Shown: positions 32,437 through 42,086 of the stretch, piece by piece
How positions within the stretch are numbered: position 1 is the first letter of the stretch
Layout of the letters: the number at the start of each line of letters is the position of its first letter
Assembly (NCBI GenBank): GCA_015472025.1
Contig: BNHL01000001.1
Span: 3,646,001-3,710,000 of the forward strand
DNA length: 64,000 nucleotides
Reading direction: 5' to 3'
Source of the DNA: Cytophagales bacterium WSM2-2
GTDB taxonomy: Bacteria > Bacteroidota > Bacteroidia > Cytophagales > Cyclobacteriaceae
Notes under the pieces: generated by a model
The model's input: the letters and a program-made list of their open reading frames with translations, nothing else
Told to the model about the DNA's origin: nothing
Database searches by the model: none
Made by a program: the position numbers and the translations under genes

Positions 32437-35409
32437 CTCCTGAATGACCTCTTCAAAATTGAAATTGATCTCTGCTCGAAGGTCATCATCCAATTGAAAA
32501 TCTCCCGAATCAAATTGTTTTTTGAGCTTCACGAGAACAGGTTCAATCCGGTCGTCCTTTAAGATGAATAAAGTAGTTTTTGCCTTGTGAAGTGCGTTGA
32601 AAAAAGGCTCTGGATTTTTGACCTCGACTGTGTGATATATAGCACCCTTCAATTCAATAAGGCTGGCTGCTACATGTTTCAATAATTCACCAGTATACTC
32701 AACATCACCAAAGGTTACTTCTTCAATCTTGGACCGGGCAGCTTTTCCTACGGATGGATTGGTGATCACAGCATACTTGTTAATCAACTCCTGTAAGTCA
32801 GCAGCTTGAAATGGTTTGCTCAGGTAGTCATTCATTCCTGTAGCAGCTACTTTTTCTTTTACCTCCGGTAAAATGTCTGCGGTCAAAGCAATGATCGGTA
32901 CTTCCTTGTAATAGGCTCCATCCAGTTTTCGGATTTCATAGCATGCCTGATAACCATCCATTTCCGGCATCTGCAAGTCCATCAATATTATATGGAATCT
33001 ATGGCTTTGCACTAATTCGATGGCTTCGGCTCCACTGCTGGCTGTAGTAACCCTATGCCCCCACTTGAAAAGAAAATTTGAAGCAACAATCTGGTTGACC
33101 CTGTTATCATCTACCACCAGGATGTCGAGTTCACCTGACCGGGACGACTCCTTCTTATCTGCTATCTCAGAAATAGCAGGTTCGGTTTCTACCAGGGTCA
33201 ACTCAAAGAAGAACTCAGAGCCCTTTCCCAATTCACTTCGAAGATTGATCGAAGAGCCCATAAGCTCAAGAAGCCGCTTGGTAATAGATAGCCCCAGTCC
33301 GGTTCCTCCGAATTTCCGGGTAGTGTCACTGCTCGCTTGCGTAAATCCGCTGAAAATAGAATCTATCTTATCGGCAGGTATTCCGATGCCGCTGTCTTTA
33401 ACCACGAATAGCAACCGGTTTGATTTCTCGTGGCTTTCTAATTTTGAAATAGAAACATCCACTAAACCATTGTTCGTGAATTTAATGGCATTACCGATGA
33501 GGTTGCTAAGCACTTGTCCGAGTCTGACCGGATCGCCAAGCAGATAACGCGGCACATTGGGGTCAACATGCATTCGCAAGTCAATGCCTTTTTCTTTAGC
33601 ACGGACAGAAAGCATCTTGTGATATTGTTCTACAATTTCGGCCAGGTTAAATGGAATACTTTCGAGCTCCATTTTTCCAGCCTCGATCTTGTTGAAATCG
33701 AGAATGTCATTGATGATGGTTAGTAAATTATCGCAGGAGAATTTCAGTAATCTGAGATTTTCGATTTGATCTTTCCGTGGTTTGTTTTCGTTCAGGAGCT
33801 GGGTCAGGCCCATAATGCCGTTCAGCGGAGTTCTGATTTCATGACTCATCATGCCCAGGAAACGACTTTTAGCTAACGTTGCCTCCTCGGCCTTTTCCTT
33901 TGCCTCCTGAAGCGCCACCTTTGCAAGTTTGTAGTCGCTGATGTCAAAGCTCACACCCACAAGCCCAATGGTATTATTACGTTCGTCTTTTAAAGGAACT
34001 TTCGAAATCTGGAACCAGGTAGTGACTCCGTCTTTTCGAATGTTAAAGGTCTCCACATTGATCATGGCTTCACCGTTGAAGACACGCTGATCTTCCGCCA
34101 CTGAAACCCGGGCCGACTCTACCGGGTACAACTCCCAATCGCTTTTACCGAGGATTTCTTCTTCTTTGACAGCACCCATGAATTCATATTCCTTCCGGTT
34201 GGCCAGTATTTTCCTCGACTGAGTATCCTTGACATAAATGTTCACAGGCAGGTTGTCAATGATTGTTCGGAGCAGAACGCGTTCCCGCATCAGTTGTGCT
34301 TCAACTTCTTTGATATTGGAGATGTTTCTCGAGACGACACTGACTTTGCTGACCCATCGTTCATTAAAGAACATTCTGGCATTTTGCCCGACCCAGATCA
34401 CCGTCCCCTCTTTTGTGCGGATGCGAAATTCCAAATAGGATATCTGATTTTGTGTTGCCAATTGATTACGATAGAAACTGATCACGTTCTCGCGATCCTC
34501 CTCATGGACGACATCTGCGTAGAATTTTCCAACCAGTTCCTTTTTGGAGTAGCCTGTTACGCTTTCCATGATCGGATTGGTGAAAGAGAACTTCCCGTCA
34601 GCACTTAATTCATAAATCATATCATGTGCTTCTGTAACAAGTTCGCGGTACAATTGTTCACTGGTTTCAAGTTCTTTTTTCAGTTCGTTGATCTGATCCA
34701 TATTGGTACGGATCTCTTCTTCGGAAGCCTGTAATTCACTATTAGACTCAGAAAGTCTTTTGTTAAGGTCAACCAGCGTTTCATTTGATGAACTAAGATC
34801 AAATAGTGCCGGTGAGAAAATAAATGCGAACTCAAACGTCAGGATTACGAGGGCGATAATGGAAAGGATAAGCTCAACTTTTTTTATATCGCTCAGCTTT
34901 GATTCCGCTTCTCTTTGATATGTTTCAACAGTAGCCTCCATCGTTAACAAGAACGGACGCTCCATTAATGCAATCTGGTCGATAGCTGACTTTATTGAGC
35001 TCTTAGATCGTTCCATTAAGACAGCATTGGCAGCTTGGCAGATTTTTTCTAGTCGAAGTGTATTGACAGATAACAAGGTATCAATGGCTTTACTTTTCCT
35101 CTGTCTCTTATTCTGATCCACCAGGTAATAGTGTATCTTTTTCCAGGTCTCAATATGTTTTTTCAGACTGTCAAAGCTGTAGGTTTTGCGCACAGTCTCG
35201 TTTTCTTCTGAATAGTAGAGAAACAAAATGAGTTTGGAAATGCGCTGGCTCAACATCCGCTGCCTTCCGGCTACGTTGATCAACTTAGCGTCTTCATTTT
35301 GCTGATCGAGCGAGTACTGAATGATCAATTGAGTCACAACAATGATAAGAACCACAGAGGCTATGAATACCGTATACCTGAACTTGAGTGACTTAGGAGA
35401 GTTTTTCAT
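32428..35409 (-). CDS. Hybrid sensor histidine kinase (PilJ-like sensor, two PAS, HisKA, HATPase, REC, HPt-like)
   Basis: A 993-residue inner-membrane signalling protein. Order: membrane helix about 12-32; periplasmic PilJ/NarX-like sensor (NVAGRQRMLSQRISKL) to about 160; second helix about 180-200; coiled coil; PAS domains about 256-370 and 375-495; HisKA with phospho-acceptor H523 (MMSHEIRTPLNG); HATPase (NLIGNAIKFTNNG, DSGIGIPADK, GGTGLGLSI); receiver domain with D811 (LMDLQMPEMDGY); and a C-terminal HPt-like helical domain with H941 (ALHKAKTTL). Phosphate can thus pass H523 to D811 to H941 and on to a separate receiver. It is divergent from the solitary response regulator gene, 73 bases away. 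Confidence 0.93.
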   Translation of the reverse strand: MKNSPKSLKFRYTVFIASVVLIIVVTQLIIQYSLDQQNEDAKLINVAGRQRMLSQRISKLILFLYYSEENETVRKTYSFDSLKKHIETWKKIHYYLVDQNKRQRKSKAIDTLLSVNTLRLEKICQAANAVLMERSKSSIKSAIDQIALMERPFLLTMEATVETYQREAESKLSDIKKVELILSIIALVILTFEFAFIFSPALFDLSSSNETLVDLNKRLSESNSELQASEEEIRTNMDQINELKKELETSEQLYRELVTEAHDMIYELSADGKFSFTNPIMESVTGYSKKELVGKFYADVVHEEDRENVISFYRNQLATQNQISYLEFRIRTKEGTVIWVGQNARMFFNERWVSKVSVVSRNISNIKEVEAQLMRERVLLRTIIDNLPVNIYVKDTQSRKILANRKEYEFMGAVKEEEILGKSDWELYPVESARVSVAEDQRVFNGEAMINVETFNIRKDGVTTWFQISKVPLKDERNNTIGLVGVSFDISDYKLAKVALQEAKEKAEEATLAKSRFLGMMSHEIRTPLNGIMGLTQLLNENKPRKDQIENLRLLKFSCDNLLTIINDILDFNKIEAGKMELESIPFNLAEIVEQYHKMLSVRAKEKGIDLRMHVDPNVPRYLLGDPVRLGQVLSNLIGNAIKFTNNGLVDVSISKLESHEKSNRLLFVVKDSGIGIPADKIDSIFSGFTQASSDTTRKFGGTGLGLSITKRLLELMGSSINLRSELGKGSEFFFELTLVETEPAISEIADKKESSRSGELDILVVDDNRVNQIVASNFLFKWGHRVTTASSGAEAIELVQSHRFHIILMDLQMPEMDGYQACYEIRKLDGAYYKEVPIIALTADILPEVKEKVAATGMNDYLSKPFQAADLQELINKYAVITNPSVGKAARSKIEEVTFGDVEYTGELLKHVAASLIELKGAIYHTVEVKNPEPFFNALHKAKTTLFILKDDRIEPVLVKLKKQFDSGDFQLDDDLRAEINFNFEEVIQELR

Positions 35410-35469
35410 TATGAAAAATTAATAAATAACTTTCCAAAACCTAATTAGTTTTGATAAAGCCCAAATCTG

Positions 35470-35478
35470 TAAATTTTG
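35470..35478 (+). promoter_or_regulatory. Possible promoter of the response-regulator operon
   Basis: TAAATTTTG (one extra base against TAnnTTTG) lies four bases before the ATG at 35483, with TTTTG about 17 bases upstream. Confidence 0.3.
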
Positions 35479-35482
35479 TCTT

Positions 35483-35845
35483 ATGAACATTTTACTATGC
35501 GATGATGATGAAGTATTGGTAAGTATGATTCAGTTCAAACTCTCGCGCGAGAACCTGGGCGAAGTTACACGGGCGGCCGATGGCAAGCAGGCAAAAGAAT
35601 TCCTTAGTCAGAAGAAATTCGACCTGGTCATCACCGATATTCATATGCCGTTTCACTCTGGTTTAGAGATCGTTACGTATATTAGGGAAACGTTGAAGCA
35701 AACTATGCCGATTATTATGCTATCTGCCGAAGGATTGGAGAATACAGTTTTACAGGCGTTCGAGGTAGGGGCCAACGATTTTATCACCAAACCATTTAGC
35801 CCGGCTGAATTGGCCATTCGCGTCAAGCGTCTTCTCCAATTATGA
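35483..35845 (+). CDS. Single-domain response regulator
   Basis: A 120-residue receiver domain with no output domain. The acidic pocket DDD is at 7-9, phospho-acceptor D52 is in LVITDIHMP, the Ser/Thr switch is in IIMLSAEG and the Lys is in FITKPFSPAE. Such stand-alone receivers act through protein contacts or as phosphorelay shuttles. Divergent from a hybrid kinase with a C-terminal HPt-like domain, it is the obvious candidate for the next step in the relay. Its stop overlaps the start of the HEAT membrane protein by four bases (ATGA), tying it to the polysaccharide-type cluster. Confidence 0.94.
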   Translation: MNILLCDDDEVLVSMIQFKLSRENLGEVTRAADGKQAKEFLSQKKFDLVITDIHMPFHSGLEIVTYIRETLKQTMPIIMLSAEGLENTVLQAFEVGANDFITKPFSPAELAIRVKRLLQL

Positions 35846-36966
35846 CAGCATTTTATGATCTGATCTCCGGTCTGGAATATGCGGTAAAAATTTTTCTGTT
35901 CATAGCCTTTGTTGCATTCTCAGGGGCGTTACTCTTTATTTTCTTTTTGCTAAGCAGCCGCCAGGTAAAAAATGCTAAGATCCGGAGGGAAACTCAATTG
36001 CGCGATCGCTTCCAACGGTCGCTTAATGTGATCATGCTAATGGAGTCTTCATCGACAACTGAACAGGCCTCATCCCAGTTCTACGTCTCTCAGTTGGTCA
36101 AGGATATGGGAAACTCCACACTGGCCAGGCAGGTGATGACAGACCAGTTAATCGGTCTTCGGAAAAGCCTGATAGGTTCATCAGCTGATAATCTTGTGAG
36201 TATTTTCAGGACACTTAAACTGAATGATTTTTCCCTTTTCAAGCTTCGGTCTTTTGATTGGAAAATAAAGGCGCAAGGAATTTTTGAACTGGCACAGATG
36301 GATAATGGTGAGTCTTATGAACTCATCAAAAGATCGCTTAACTCTAAAAATGTAACTGTGCGTGAAGAAGCATTCATGGCTTTGGTGAAACTTGATAAAA
36401 GTAATTCACTTAGTTTTCTGAACGACTATCACTCACCAATGTCGAACTGGATGGTAATGCGCATACATCAGCATCTTTCGATCACAGACAAACGCACGTT
36501 GGCCGACTTTAGCCAATGGTTTGATCACCCCAATCTGACTGTTGCTTTGTTCGCGATGGATATGGCAAGGCAATTCAGACAGCTGAGTGCGGTCTCCAAA
36601 CTTAATGGAATATTAAATGACAAAGAGAAATCTAAAATAGCGCTTGCAATAGACACATTGGGTGAACTGGAGGCTTATGAATCAGCAGACCACCTTGCAT
36701 CATGTGCCATGGTATTTTGGAACGACCAGGTTATCAGTCGAAAGATTGCCCGGAGCTTGGGGAAAATTGGCCATGCAGAAACACATTGGCGACTTCTTAG
36801 GCAATACTTGCATCACCCGGAATATCAGGTACGATTTGAAGCGGTACAGTCACTGAGTAAATCAGGAGTTGTTGCCAGAAAAATGCTGGATGATGCAAAT
36901 AAGGAATTAAATCAAAACCTGGGCCAATTGATTTTACATGTCGATGAACCGCTACTTCAAAATTAA
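35842..36966 (+). CDS. HEAT-repeat membrane protein
   Basis: A 374-residue protein with one N-terminal membrane helix (about 13-39, VKIFLFIAFVAFSGALLFIFFLL) and a cytoplasmic helical array. Repeats such as NVTVREEAFMALVKLD, KSKIALAIDTLGELEAYESADHLA, ISRKIARSLGKIGHAETHWRLLR and EYQVRFEAVQSLSKSG match HEAT/armadillo units. The position between a receiver protein and a membrane glycosyltransferase, with coupled start and 11 bases to the next gene, suggests an adaptor that links phosphorylation state to the enzyme. This is an inference; no catalytic motif is visible. Confidence 0.82.
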   Translation: MTAFYDLISGLEYAVKIFLFIAFVAFSGALLFIFFLLSSRQVKNAKIRRETQLRDRFQRSLNVIMLMESSSTTEQASSQFYVSQLVKDMGNSTLARQVMTDQLIGLRKSLIGSSADNLVSIFRTLKLNDFSLFKLRSFDWKIKAQGIFELAQMDNGESYELIKRSLNSKNVTVREEAFMALVKLDKSNSLSFLNDYHSPMSNWMVMRIHQHLSITDKRTLADFSQWFDHPNLTVALFAMDMARQFRQLSAVSKLNGILNDKEKSKIALAIDTLGELEAYESADHLASCAMVFWNDQVISRKIARSLGKIGHAETHWRLLRQYLHHPEYQVRFEAVQSLSKSGVVARKMLDDANKELNQNLGQLILHVDEPLLQN

Positions 36967-36977
36967 TTGAAAGTCAT

Positions 36978-38405
36978 ATGTGGGAAGTTTTTTACTTCAT
37001 TGTCAACACGCTGATTTTCATTTATGCCGTAGCCATAGGGTGCGCTTATCTCGGTCTGGGAGTGCTCTCGATCGTTGAGATGCGTAACTACATGCGAAAA
37101 AATTATTTTGCTGATTACAAGATGATTTTGTCTTCTCCCTTTGCCCCGGGAATTTCGTTGATTGCCCCGGCTTATAATGAGGGGCTCACAATTATTGATA
37201 ACGTCAAGTCGCTGCTCTCAATCATGTATAATAATTTTGAAGTGATCATAATCAACGATGGAAGCAAGGATGACACGTTGGCAAAATTACTCCCTGCATT
37301 TGATATGGTGAAAGTAAATTTTGATTTGCAGTACCAGCTTTCCACCAAGCCTGTTCGTGGCGTCTACAAATCGCGTAACCTTGCGTTTAAGAAACTCACC
37401 GTTGTTGATAAAGAAAATGGAGGTAAAGCCGATGCGCTCAATGTCGGGCTAAACATTTCAAAGAAAGACCTGGTCGCCTGTATTGATGTCGATTGTATAA
37501 TTGAACCGGATGCTTTGCTTAAAATGGTGAAGCCGTTTCTTGAGCAATCCGAAGTAATTGCATCGGGCGGGGTGGTTCGGATTGCAAATTCATGCGTAGT
37601 GGAAGAAGGCAGATTAATTGAAGTAAAACTACCCGAAAAACTTTTGCCGCGAATGCAGGTGCTCGAGTATATCCGGGCATTTCTTTTGGGACGAATGGCC
37701 TGGAGCAAACTCAACGGTTTACTTCTGATCTCAGGTGCTTTCGGTTTGTTTAAGCGTGAAATTGCTGTTGCCGCGGGTGGGTATGATCATGGAACCGTGG
37801 GTGAAGACATGGAGTTAGTCGTGCGTATGCGCAGGTATATGCAGGAAAGAGATATGAAATACCGGGTCGCTTATATTCCGGACCCGCTATGCTGGACGGA
37901 AGCGCCTGTCGATGCCAAAATTCTTAGTCGTCAGCGCAATAGATGGGCGCGGGGTACATTTGAAACGCTGAAGACTCACAGAAAACTTTTTTTCAATCCG
38001 CGGTATGGTTTGATGGGAATGTTAAGCTATCCGTTTTGGTTCTTCTTTGAATATCTATCTCCATTCATCGAATTTTCAGGACTGGTATTTTTCCTTTTCC
38101 TGGTGATGTTTGGCAAAGTGAATTGGGTGTTTTTCCTATCCTTGACCCTGGCGATTTATTGCTTTGCCTTTTTTATGTCCATGTTTGCCCTCTATGCCGA
38201 AGAGACATCCTTTTTCAAATACACACATAAGAAAGATGTCTTGAAAATGATCGGAGTTGCCCTCCTTGAACCCATTTGGTTTCACCCAAGGGTCGTGTGG
38301 TGGTCATTAAAAGGAAACATTGATCTTATCAAAGGAAAAAAGACATGGGGGGAAATGACAAGGCAGGGATTTGTTCAGTATAAGAAGACGGAAAAGAAGA
38401 CCTGA
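36978..38405 (+). CDS. Membrane glycosyltransferase family 2 (polysaccharide-synthase-like)
   Basis: A 475-residue processive-type GT2 enzyme. One or two N-terminal helices (about 3-30) precede the GT-A domain: LIAPAYNEG, IIINDGSKDDT, KENGGKADALNVGL, the metal-binding D-x-D in CIDVDC, the acceptor GEDMELVVRMRR and the QRNRWARG motif (QxxRW) of cellulose-, chitin- and poly-GlcNAc-synthase families. Four C-terminal membrane helices lie at about 345-430. It should polymerise a sugar at the inner membrane and push it through. The sugar cannot be read from the sequence. Its end abuts the next gene, with one base between TGA and GTG. Confidence 0.92.
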   Translation: MWEVFYFIVNTLIFIYAVAIGCAYLGLGVLSIVEMRNYMRKNYFADYKMILSSPFAPGISLIAPAYNEGLTIIDNVKSLLSIMYNNFEVIIINDGSKDDTLAKLLPAFDMVKVNFDLQYQLSTKPVRGVYKSRNLAFKKLTVVDKENGGKADALNVGLNISKKDLVACIDVDCIIEPDALLKMVKPFLEQSEVIASGGVVRIANSCVVEEGRLIEVKLPEKLLPRMQVLEYIRAFLLGRMAWSKLNGLLLISGAFGLFKREIAVAAGGYDHGTVGEDMELVVRMRRYMQERDMKYRVAYIPDPLCWTEAPVDAKILSRQRNRWARGTFETLKTHRKLFFNPRYGLMGMLSYPFWFFFEYLSPFIEFSGLVFFLFLVMFGKVNWVFFLSLTLAIYCFAFFMSMFALYAEETSFFKYTHKKDVLKMIGVALLEPIWFHPRVVWWSLKGNIDLIKGKKTWGEMTRQGFVQYKKTEKKT

Positions 38406-38406
38406 T

Positions 38407-40827
38407 GTGAAAGAAAAAATAGCGACATCGATAAAAAAACTGCTAGCGATCTCTGCTGCATTTACTTTGTGCTGGCTGCTGATACGTTTGTATTCTGCCC
38501 TGGCTATTTCAGGACGTGTGGGTGAGGTGGAAGGGCTCTTCGGAATCCATCTTCGTGGTGCAATTGAAGATCTTGGTGTGAGTGTCTGTATATCTTTTGG
38601 CATTATTTTGCTCTGCTCAATTTTTGGGCTTCTCGCAGCAAAAATTTCCCAGATAGCCAGTCTTGTTTTTTTTTCGCTGATCCTTTTAATAGGATTTGCT
38701 ATCAACCAGTATTTTGTCGTCACGCTTATACCACTAAGCGCTGACTTGTTTGGGTATTCATTTAGTGACATTAAGACTACGGTTGGTGCATCGGGTAGCA
38801 CATTAAATATTTCATTGTTTGTTTGTCTGTCTATAGTCGTAGCATTTATTTTCCTGGCCAGAAAATTATTAAAATGGGATTTGACTCATCAGCTTTCGTT
38901 ACGCTCAACATTGATTGCGATTGTCGGGATGTTAGCAATTGCGCTGCTTCCCTGGCGCGTACAACCGGATGACTACGAGAATGATTTTAGCTACTTCATT
39001 GCTGTTAACAAGCCAGGATACCTTGTTGATCGAACGATAGAATTCATCAACGAACAATCTGACAAACGTGTTTTTGCAAAGGATGTTTATCCATTGCTTC
39101 ACGCTGTGAATTATACGGATTCGCTGGGAAGGTATTTCAATTCATTTCGCAATTATCCGAATATTGTTTTTGTGATAGTGGAAGGCCTTGGCCGAGATTT
39201 CTGTGGAGCTAACGCACCCTATGGCGGATTCACGCCATTTATCGATTCGCTATCTACAAAAAGTTTGTATTGGGAAAATGCGCTAAGTAATGCAGGCCGG
39301 ACTTTCGGTGCTCCACCGAGTATTCTCGGATCACTGCCTTACTCGAAATTGGGAATGATGGGTTATGGAAATGAAATGCCTGATCATCAGACGTTGATTT
39401 CACTACTCAAACCTTATGGTTACCGGTCTAATTTTTTTTATGGTGGAAATCCAAACTTCGATAACCTGGATATTTTCCTCGAAAGGCAAGGCGTTGATTT
39501 CTTCATGAATGAATCCAATTTCCCTAAACAGGCGAGTCCGAAAGCTTTCTGGGGTTTTAGTGATCAGGATTTGTTTTCGACTGCCTTGCGTAAAATAGAA
39601 AGCGAAACTAGTCAACGGCTAGATATCTTTTTGACTTTGAGTACGCATGAACCTTTTGTTTGCCCTGACTCTGCAGTGGCATTGAAAGTGGATGAGAGGA
39701 TAAGCAAAATGCAGACTTCAAAGAAGAAGGATATTATGCTTAGTCAGAAAAATATTTTTGAATGCCTGGCTTACACCGATAATGCGATTAAGGAATTAAT
39801 GCTGGATTATTCCAGGCGGCCTGACTTTAGTAATACTATTTTCATAATTACGGGAGATCATCGTCTCATTCCGGTTCCGCAGGATAATAAGATCAAACGC
39901 TTTCATGTTCCGATTTTGGTCTATTCGCCCATGCTGAAACAGCCCGTGAAGTTTTCTGCGTTAACCACGCATAGCGCAATACTCCCTGGTATTTTGAACT
40001 TTCTTCACAGTCATCATGGAATGACGTTTCCATCAGAACTACCTTTGATTTCACCATCACTTCCAACAAAACGCGAATTCTCAAGTGATTTGGATATCAC
40101 TCTTATCAGAAATAAGAATGAAGTGAGAGACTACGTCAGTGGGACTTTCTTTTTATCTGAGAACCGGCTGTACAAAATTTTGCCAGGACTTCAGCTTGAG
40201 GTTGTTTCTCGGGATAGCGAAAAAGAGAAATTGAAAAACAAACTGAAAGATTTTCAATCGGCAAGCACCTACGCTTTTGAAAACAACAAACTGGATAAAG
40301 TTCAAACTAAACGCACAACCCTTTTTGCTTTCAACGCTAAAGAAAAGAAATATCTTAGCGACTCCGGGATTACTAAGTTAAACCCTGACGACCAGTTTGT
40401 AAAAGCTCGCGCCAGGGCTTTCGCAAAAGATTATTTCAAGAGCCGCGCTATTTCCAAGAATATTTTGAACAAAAGTCCCAACTATCATGATGCACGGATT
40501 TTATTGGCACGAACGTTTGCCTGGGATGGCAAATACGATAGCGCTAAACTTTTTTTGGAGCAGACAATTCAACGCGCACCCACGTATGCCGATGCATATG
40601 CAGCGTTGTCCGATGTTTATTTCTGGAAAGATCAGCTTGCACTATCATTAACAACTGTTGACAATGGATTAAAATTCAATTCCGCAGACGCGGAGTTGCT
40701 TTCCCGAAAGGCGAGAGCTTTAACAACTTTAGGACAAAACCGGGAAGCCAGAAAGATTATTGAGGACTTGTCGAAAAGACCATTTGAGAATGAAATCACC
40801 TCGCAATTAAAACGTAAATTCAAGTAA
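38407..40827 (+). CDS. LTA-synthase-like (sulfatase-fold) membrane protein fused to TPR repeats
   Basis: An 806-residue protein. Five or so N-terminal membrane helices (about 10-190) are followed by an extracytoplasmic alkaline-phosphatase-fold domain of the LtaS/OpgB type: metal ligand E259 (VIVEGLGRD), probable nucleophile T299 (NAGRTFGAPPS), and GDHR at 483-486. Residues about 665-800 are TPR-like repeats (ARTFAWDGKYDSAK) nearly matching those of the next gene. LtaS/OpgB enzymes transfer phosphoglycerol or phosphoethanolamine to glycans, so a glycan modification role is inferred. GTG 38407 is the chosen start; the frame is open back to TTG 38371, overlapping the GT2 gene. Confidence 0.82.
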   Translation: MKEKIATSIKKLLAISAAFTLCWLLIRLYSALAISGRVGEVEGLFGIHLRGAIEDLGVSVCISFGIILLCSIFGLLAAKISQIASLVFFSLILLIGFAINQYFVVTLIPLSADLFGYSFSDIKTTVGASGSTLNISLFVCLSIVVAFIFLARKLLKWDLTHQLSLRSTLIAIVGMLAIALLPWRVQPDDYENDFSYFIAVNKPGYLVDRTIEFINEQSDKRVFAKDVYPLLHAVNYTDSLGRYFNSFRNYPNIVFVIVEGLGRDFCGANAPYGGFTPFIDSLSTKSLYWENALSNAGRTFGAPPSILGSLPYSKLGMMGYGNEMPDHQTLISLLKPYGYRSNFFYGGNPNFDNLDIFLERQGVDFFMNESNFPKQASPKAFWGFSDQDLFSTALRKIESETSQRLDIFLTLSTHEPFVCPDSAVALKVDERISKMQTSKKKDIMLSQKNIFECLAYTDNAIKELMLDYSRRPDFSNTIFIITGDHRLIPVPQDNKIKRFHVPILVYSPMLKQPVKFSALTTHSAILPGILNFLHSHHGMTFPSELPLISPSLPTKREFSSDLDITLIRNKNEVRDYVSGTFFLSENRLYKILPGLQLEVVSRDSEKEKLKNKLKDFQSASTYAFENNKLDKVQTKRTTLFAFNAKEKKYLSDSGITKLNPDDQFVKARARAFAKDYFKSRAISKNILNKSPNYHDARILLARTFAWDGKYDSAKLFLEQTIQRAPTYADAYAALSDVYFWKDQLALSLTTVDNGLKFNSADAELLSRKARALTTLGQNREARKIIEDLSKRPFENEITSQLKRKFK

Positions 40828-42086
40828 TGAAAATCAAGAGCATTCTTGTTGTGATCGTGTTGTTTGCAGCATCGGTAGTGAGGTCACAAGACTGGAAGCA
40901 ATTGAATTCAGACGACTTGTTCAAATTGGCTCGTCAGACTGCATTTGATGGTAAACGAACCGAAGCACGTGAAATGCTCCGCGAAGTTCTTAGCAAGAGT
41001 AAGGATTACCACGAGGTTAGGATTTTCCTTGCGAGGACTTATGCCTGGGACGGACAATATGATCAGGCAAAACAGGAACTGGCAATCGTTCTTGATGCGG
41101 AACCTAATAATACAGAAGCACTAAACGTACTCCTTGATGTCGATATGTGGGGAGAGAAATATAATGATGCCCTTGTTACAGCAGACAGGGCACTAGCGGC
41201 TCATCCAAGCAATGAAGATTTTCTTTACAAGAAAGCGGTAATTCTCAAGAACCTTCAAAAACCAAAAGAAGCAGCAGACCAACTTTCACGACTGTTGGAA
41301 TTGGATCCTTCTCACACGAAGGGAATTGCTTTGATGGCCGACCTGAAGAAACAGTTGTTGAAGCACTATGTTGGTTTATCCTCCGGTTTTGATACGTTTA
41401 GCAAAATCTACTCCAATGCTTTTAGTTCATCTTTGAACTTTGGGACTACGCACAAATGGGGAACCTCGATCCTGAGAGTGAATTATTCTGATCGTTTTTC
41501 ACTCAAAGGTTTTCAGCCCGAGATAGAGGCGTATCCGCGAATAGCAAATGGTGTTTATGCCTATGTGAATTACGGCTATTCCCAAAGTAAGTTGTTTCCT
41601 CAGCATCGCCTGGGGGGGGAGATTTTCTCCAAGCTGCCTAAGAGTTTTGAGGCTTCGCTGGGAGTAAGGTATTTGTACTTTAACTCATCTACTTCGGTAG
41701 TTCTTTACACCGGATCGATCGGCTACTATTTCAAGAATTATTGGGTTTCTCTTCGTCCTTATTTGTCGGCTGATGTCGATGGCTTTTCATTTTCGACCTC
41801 AATCACTACCCGCCTGTATTTTGAGAACAGTGATAACTACCTTGGCCTTACACTCGGCTACGGATTCTCACCTGATGAAAGGCGCTTTCAAAGCTCCAAT
41901 GGATTGAGCACCGATCAGATCAATATTCTTAAATCCCAGCGAGCTGGCTTGGCCTGGCAGAAGACGTTGCCCGCCAATGTAATCCTGGGACTTAGTCTCA
42001 ATGTAACTTACCAGGAACTATCCGTTTACCTTGGCGACTATACATTGATCACCAGCGGTACAGTTTCATTCAGGAAGAGATTTTGA
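40827..42086 (+). CDS. TPR / YaiO-family outer-membrane beta-barrel protein
   Basis: A 419-residue outer-membrane protein. A signal peptide (about 1-20, VVRSQ|DW), three or four TPR units (about 30-180, including IFLARTYAWDGQYDQAK) and a C-terminal barrel (about 185-419) with alternating strands ending in F419 match the YaiO family. This is the periplasmic-TPR plus barrel architecture used for exopolysaccharide export (compare PgaA and BcsC). The start shares a base with the preceding stop (TAATG). It is the last gene of the envelope cluster, and its stop abuts that of the AraC gene. Confidence 0.87.
   Translation: MKIKSILVVIVLFAASVVRSQDWKQLNSDDLFKLARQTAFDGKRTEAREMLREVLSKSKDYHEVRIFLARTYAWDGQYDQAKQELAIVLDAEPNNTEALNVLLDVDMWGEKYNDALVTADRALAAHPSNEDFLYKKAVILKNLQKPKEAADQLSRLLELDPSHTKGIALMADLKKQLLKHYVGLSSGFDTFSKIYSNAFSSSLNFGTTHKWGTSILRVNYSDRFSLKGFQPEIEAYPRIANGVYAYVNYGYSQSKLFPQHRLGGEIFSKLPKSFEASLGVRYLYFNSSTSVVLYTGSIGYYFKNYWVSLRPYLSADVDGFSFSTSITTRLYFENSDNYLGLTLGYGFSPDERRFQSSNGLSTDQINILKSQRAGLAWQKTLPANVILGLSLNVTYQELSVYLGDYTLITSGTVSFRKRF

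Noticed and set aside
33020..33547. 175-residue plus-strand frame inside the histidine kinase gene
   Set aside because: Lies opposite the conserved HATPase region and is Ser/Leu-rich as expected for an antisense frame.
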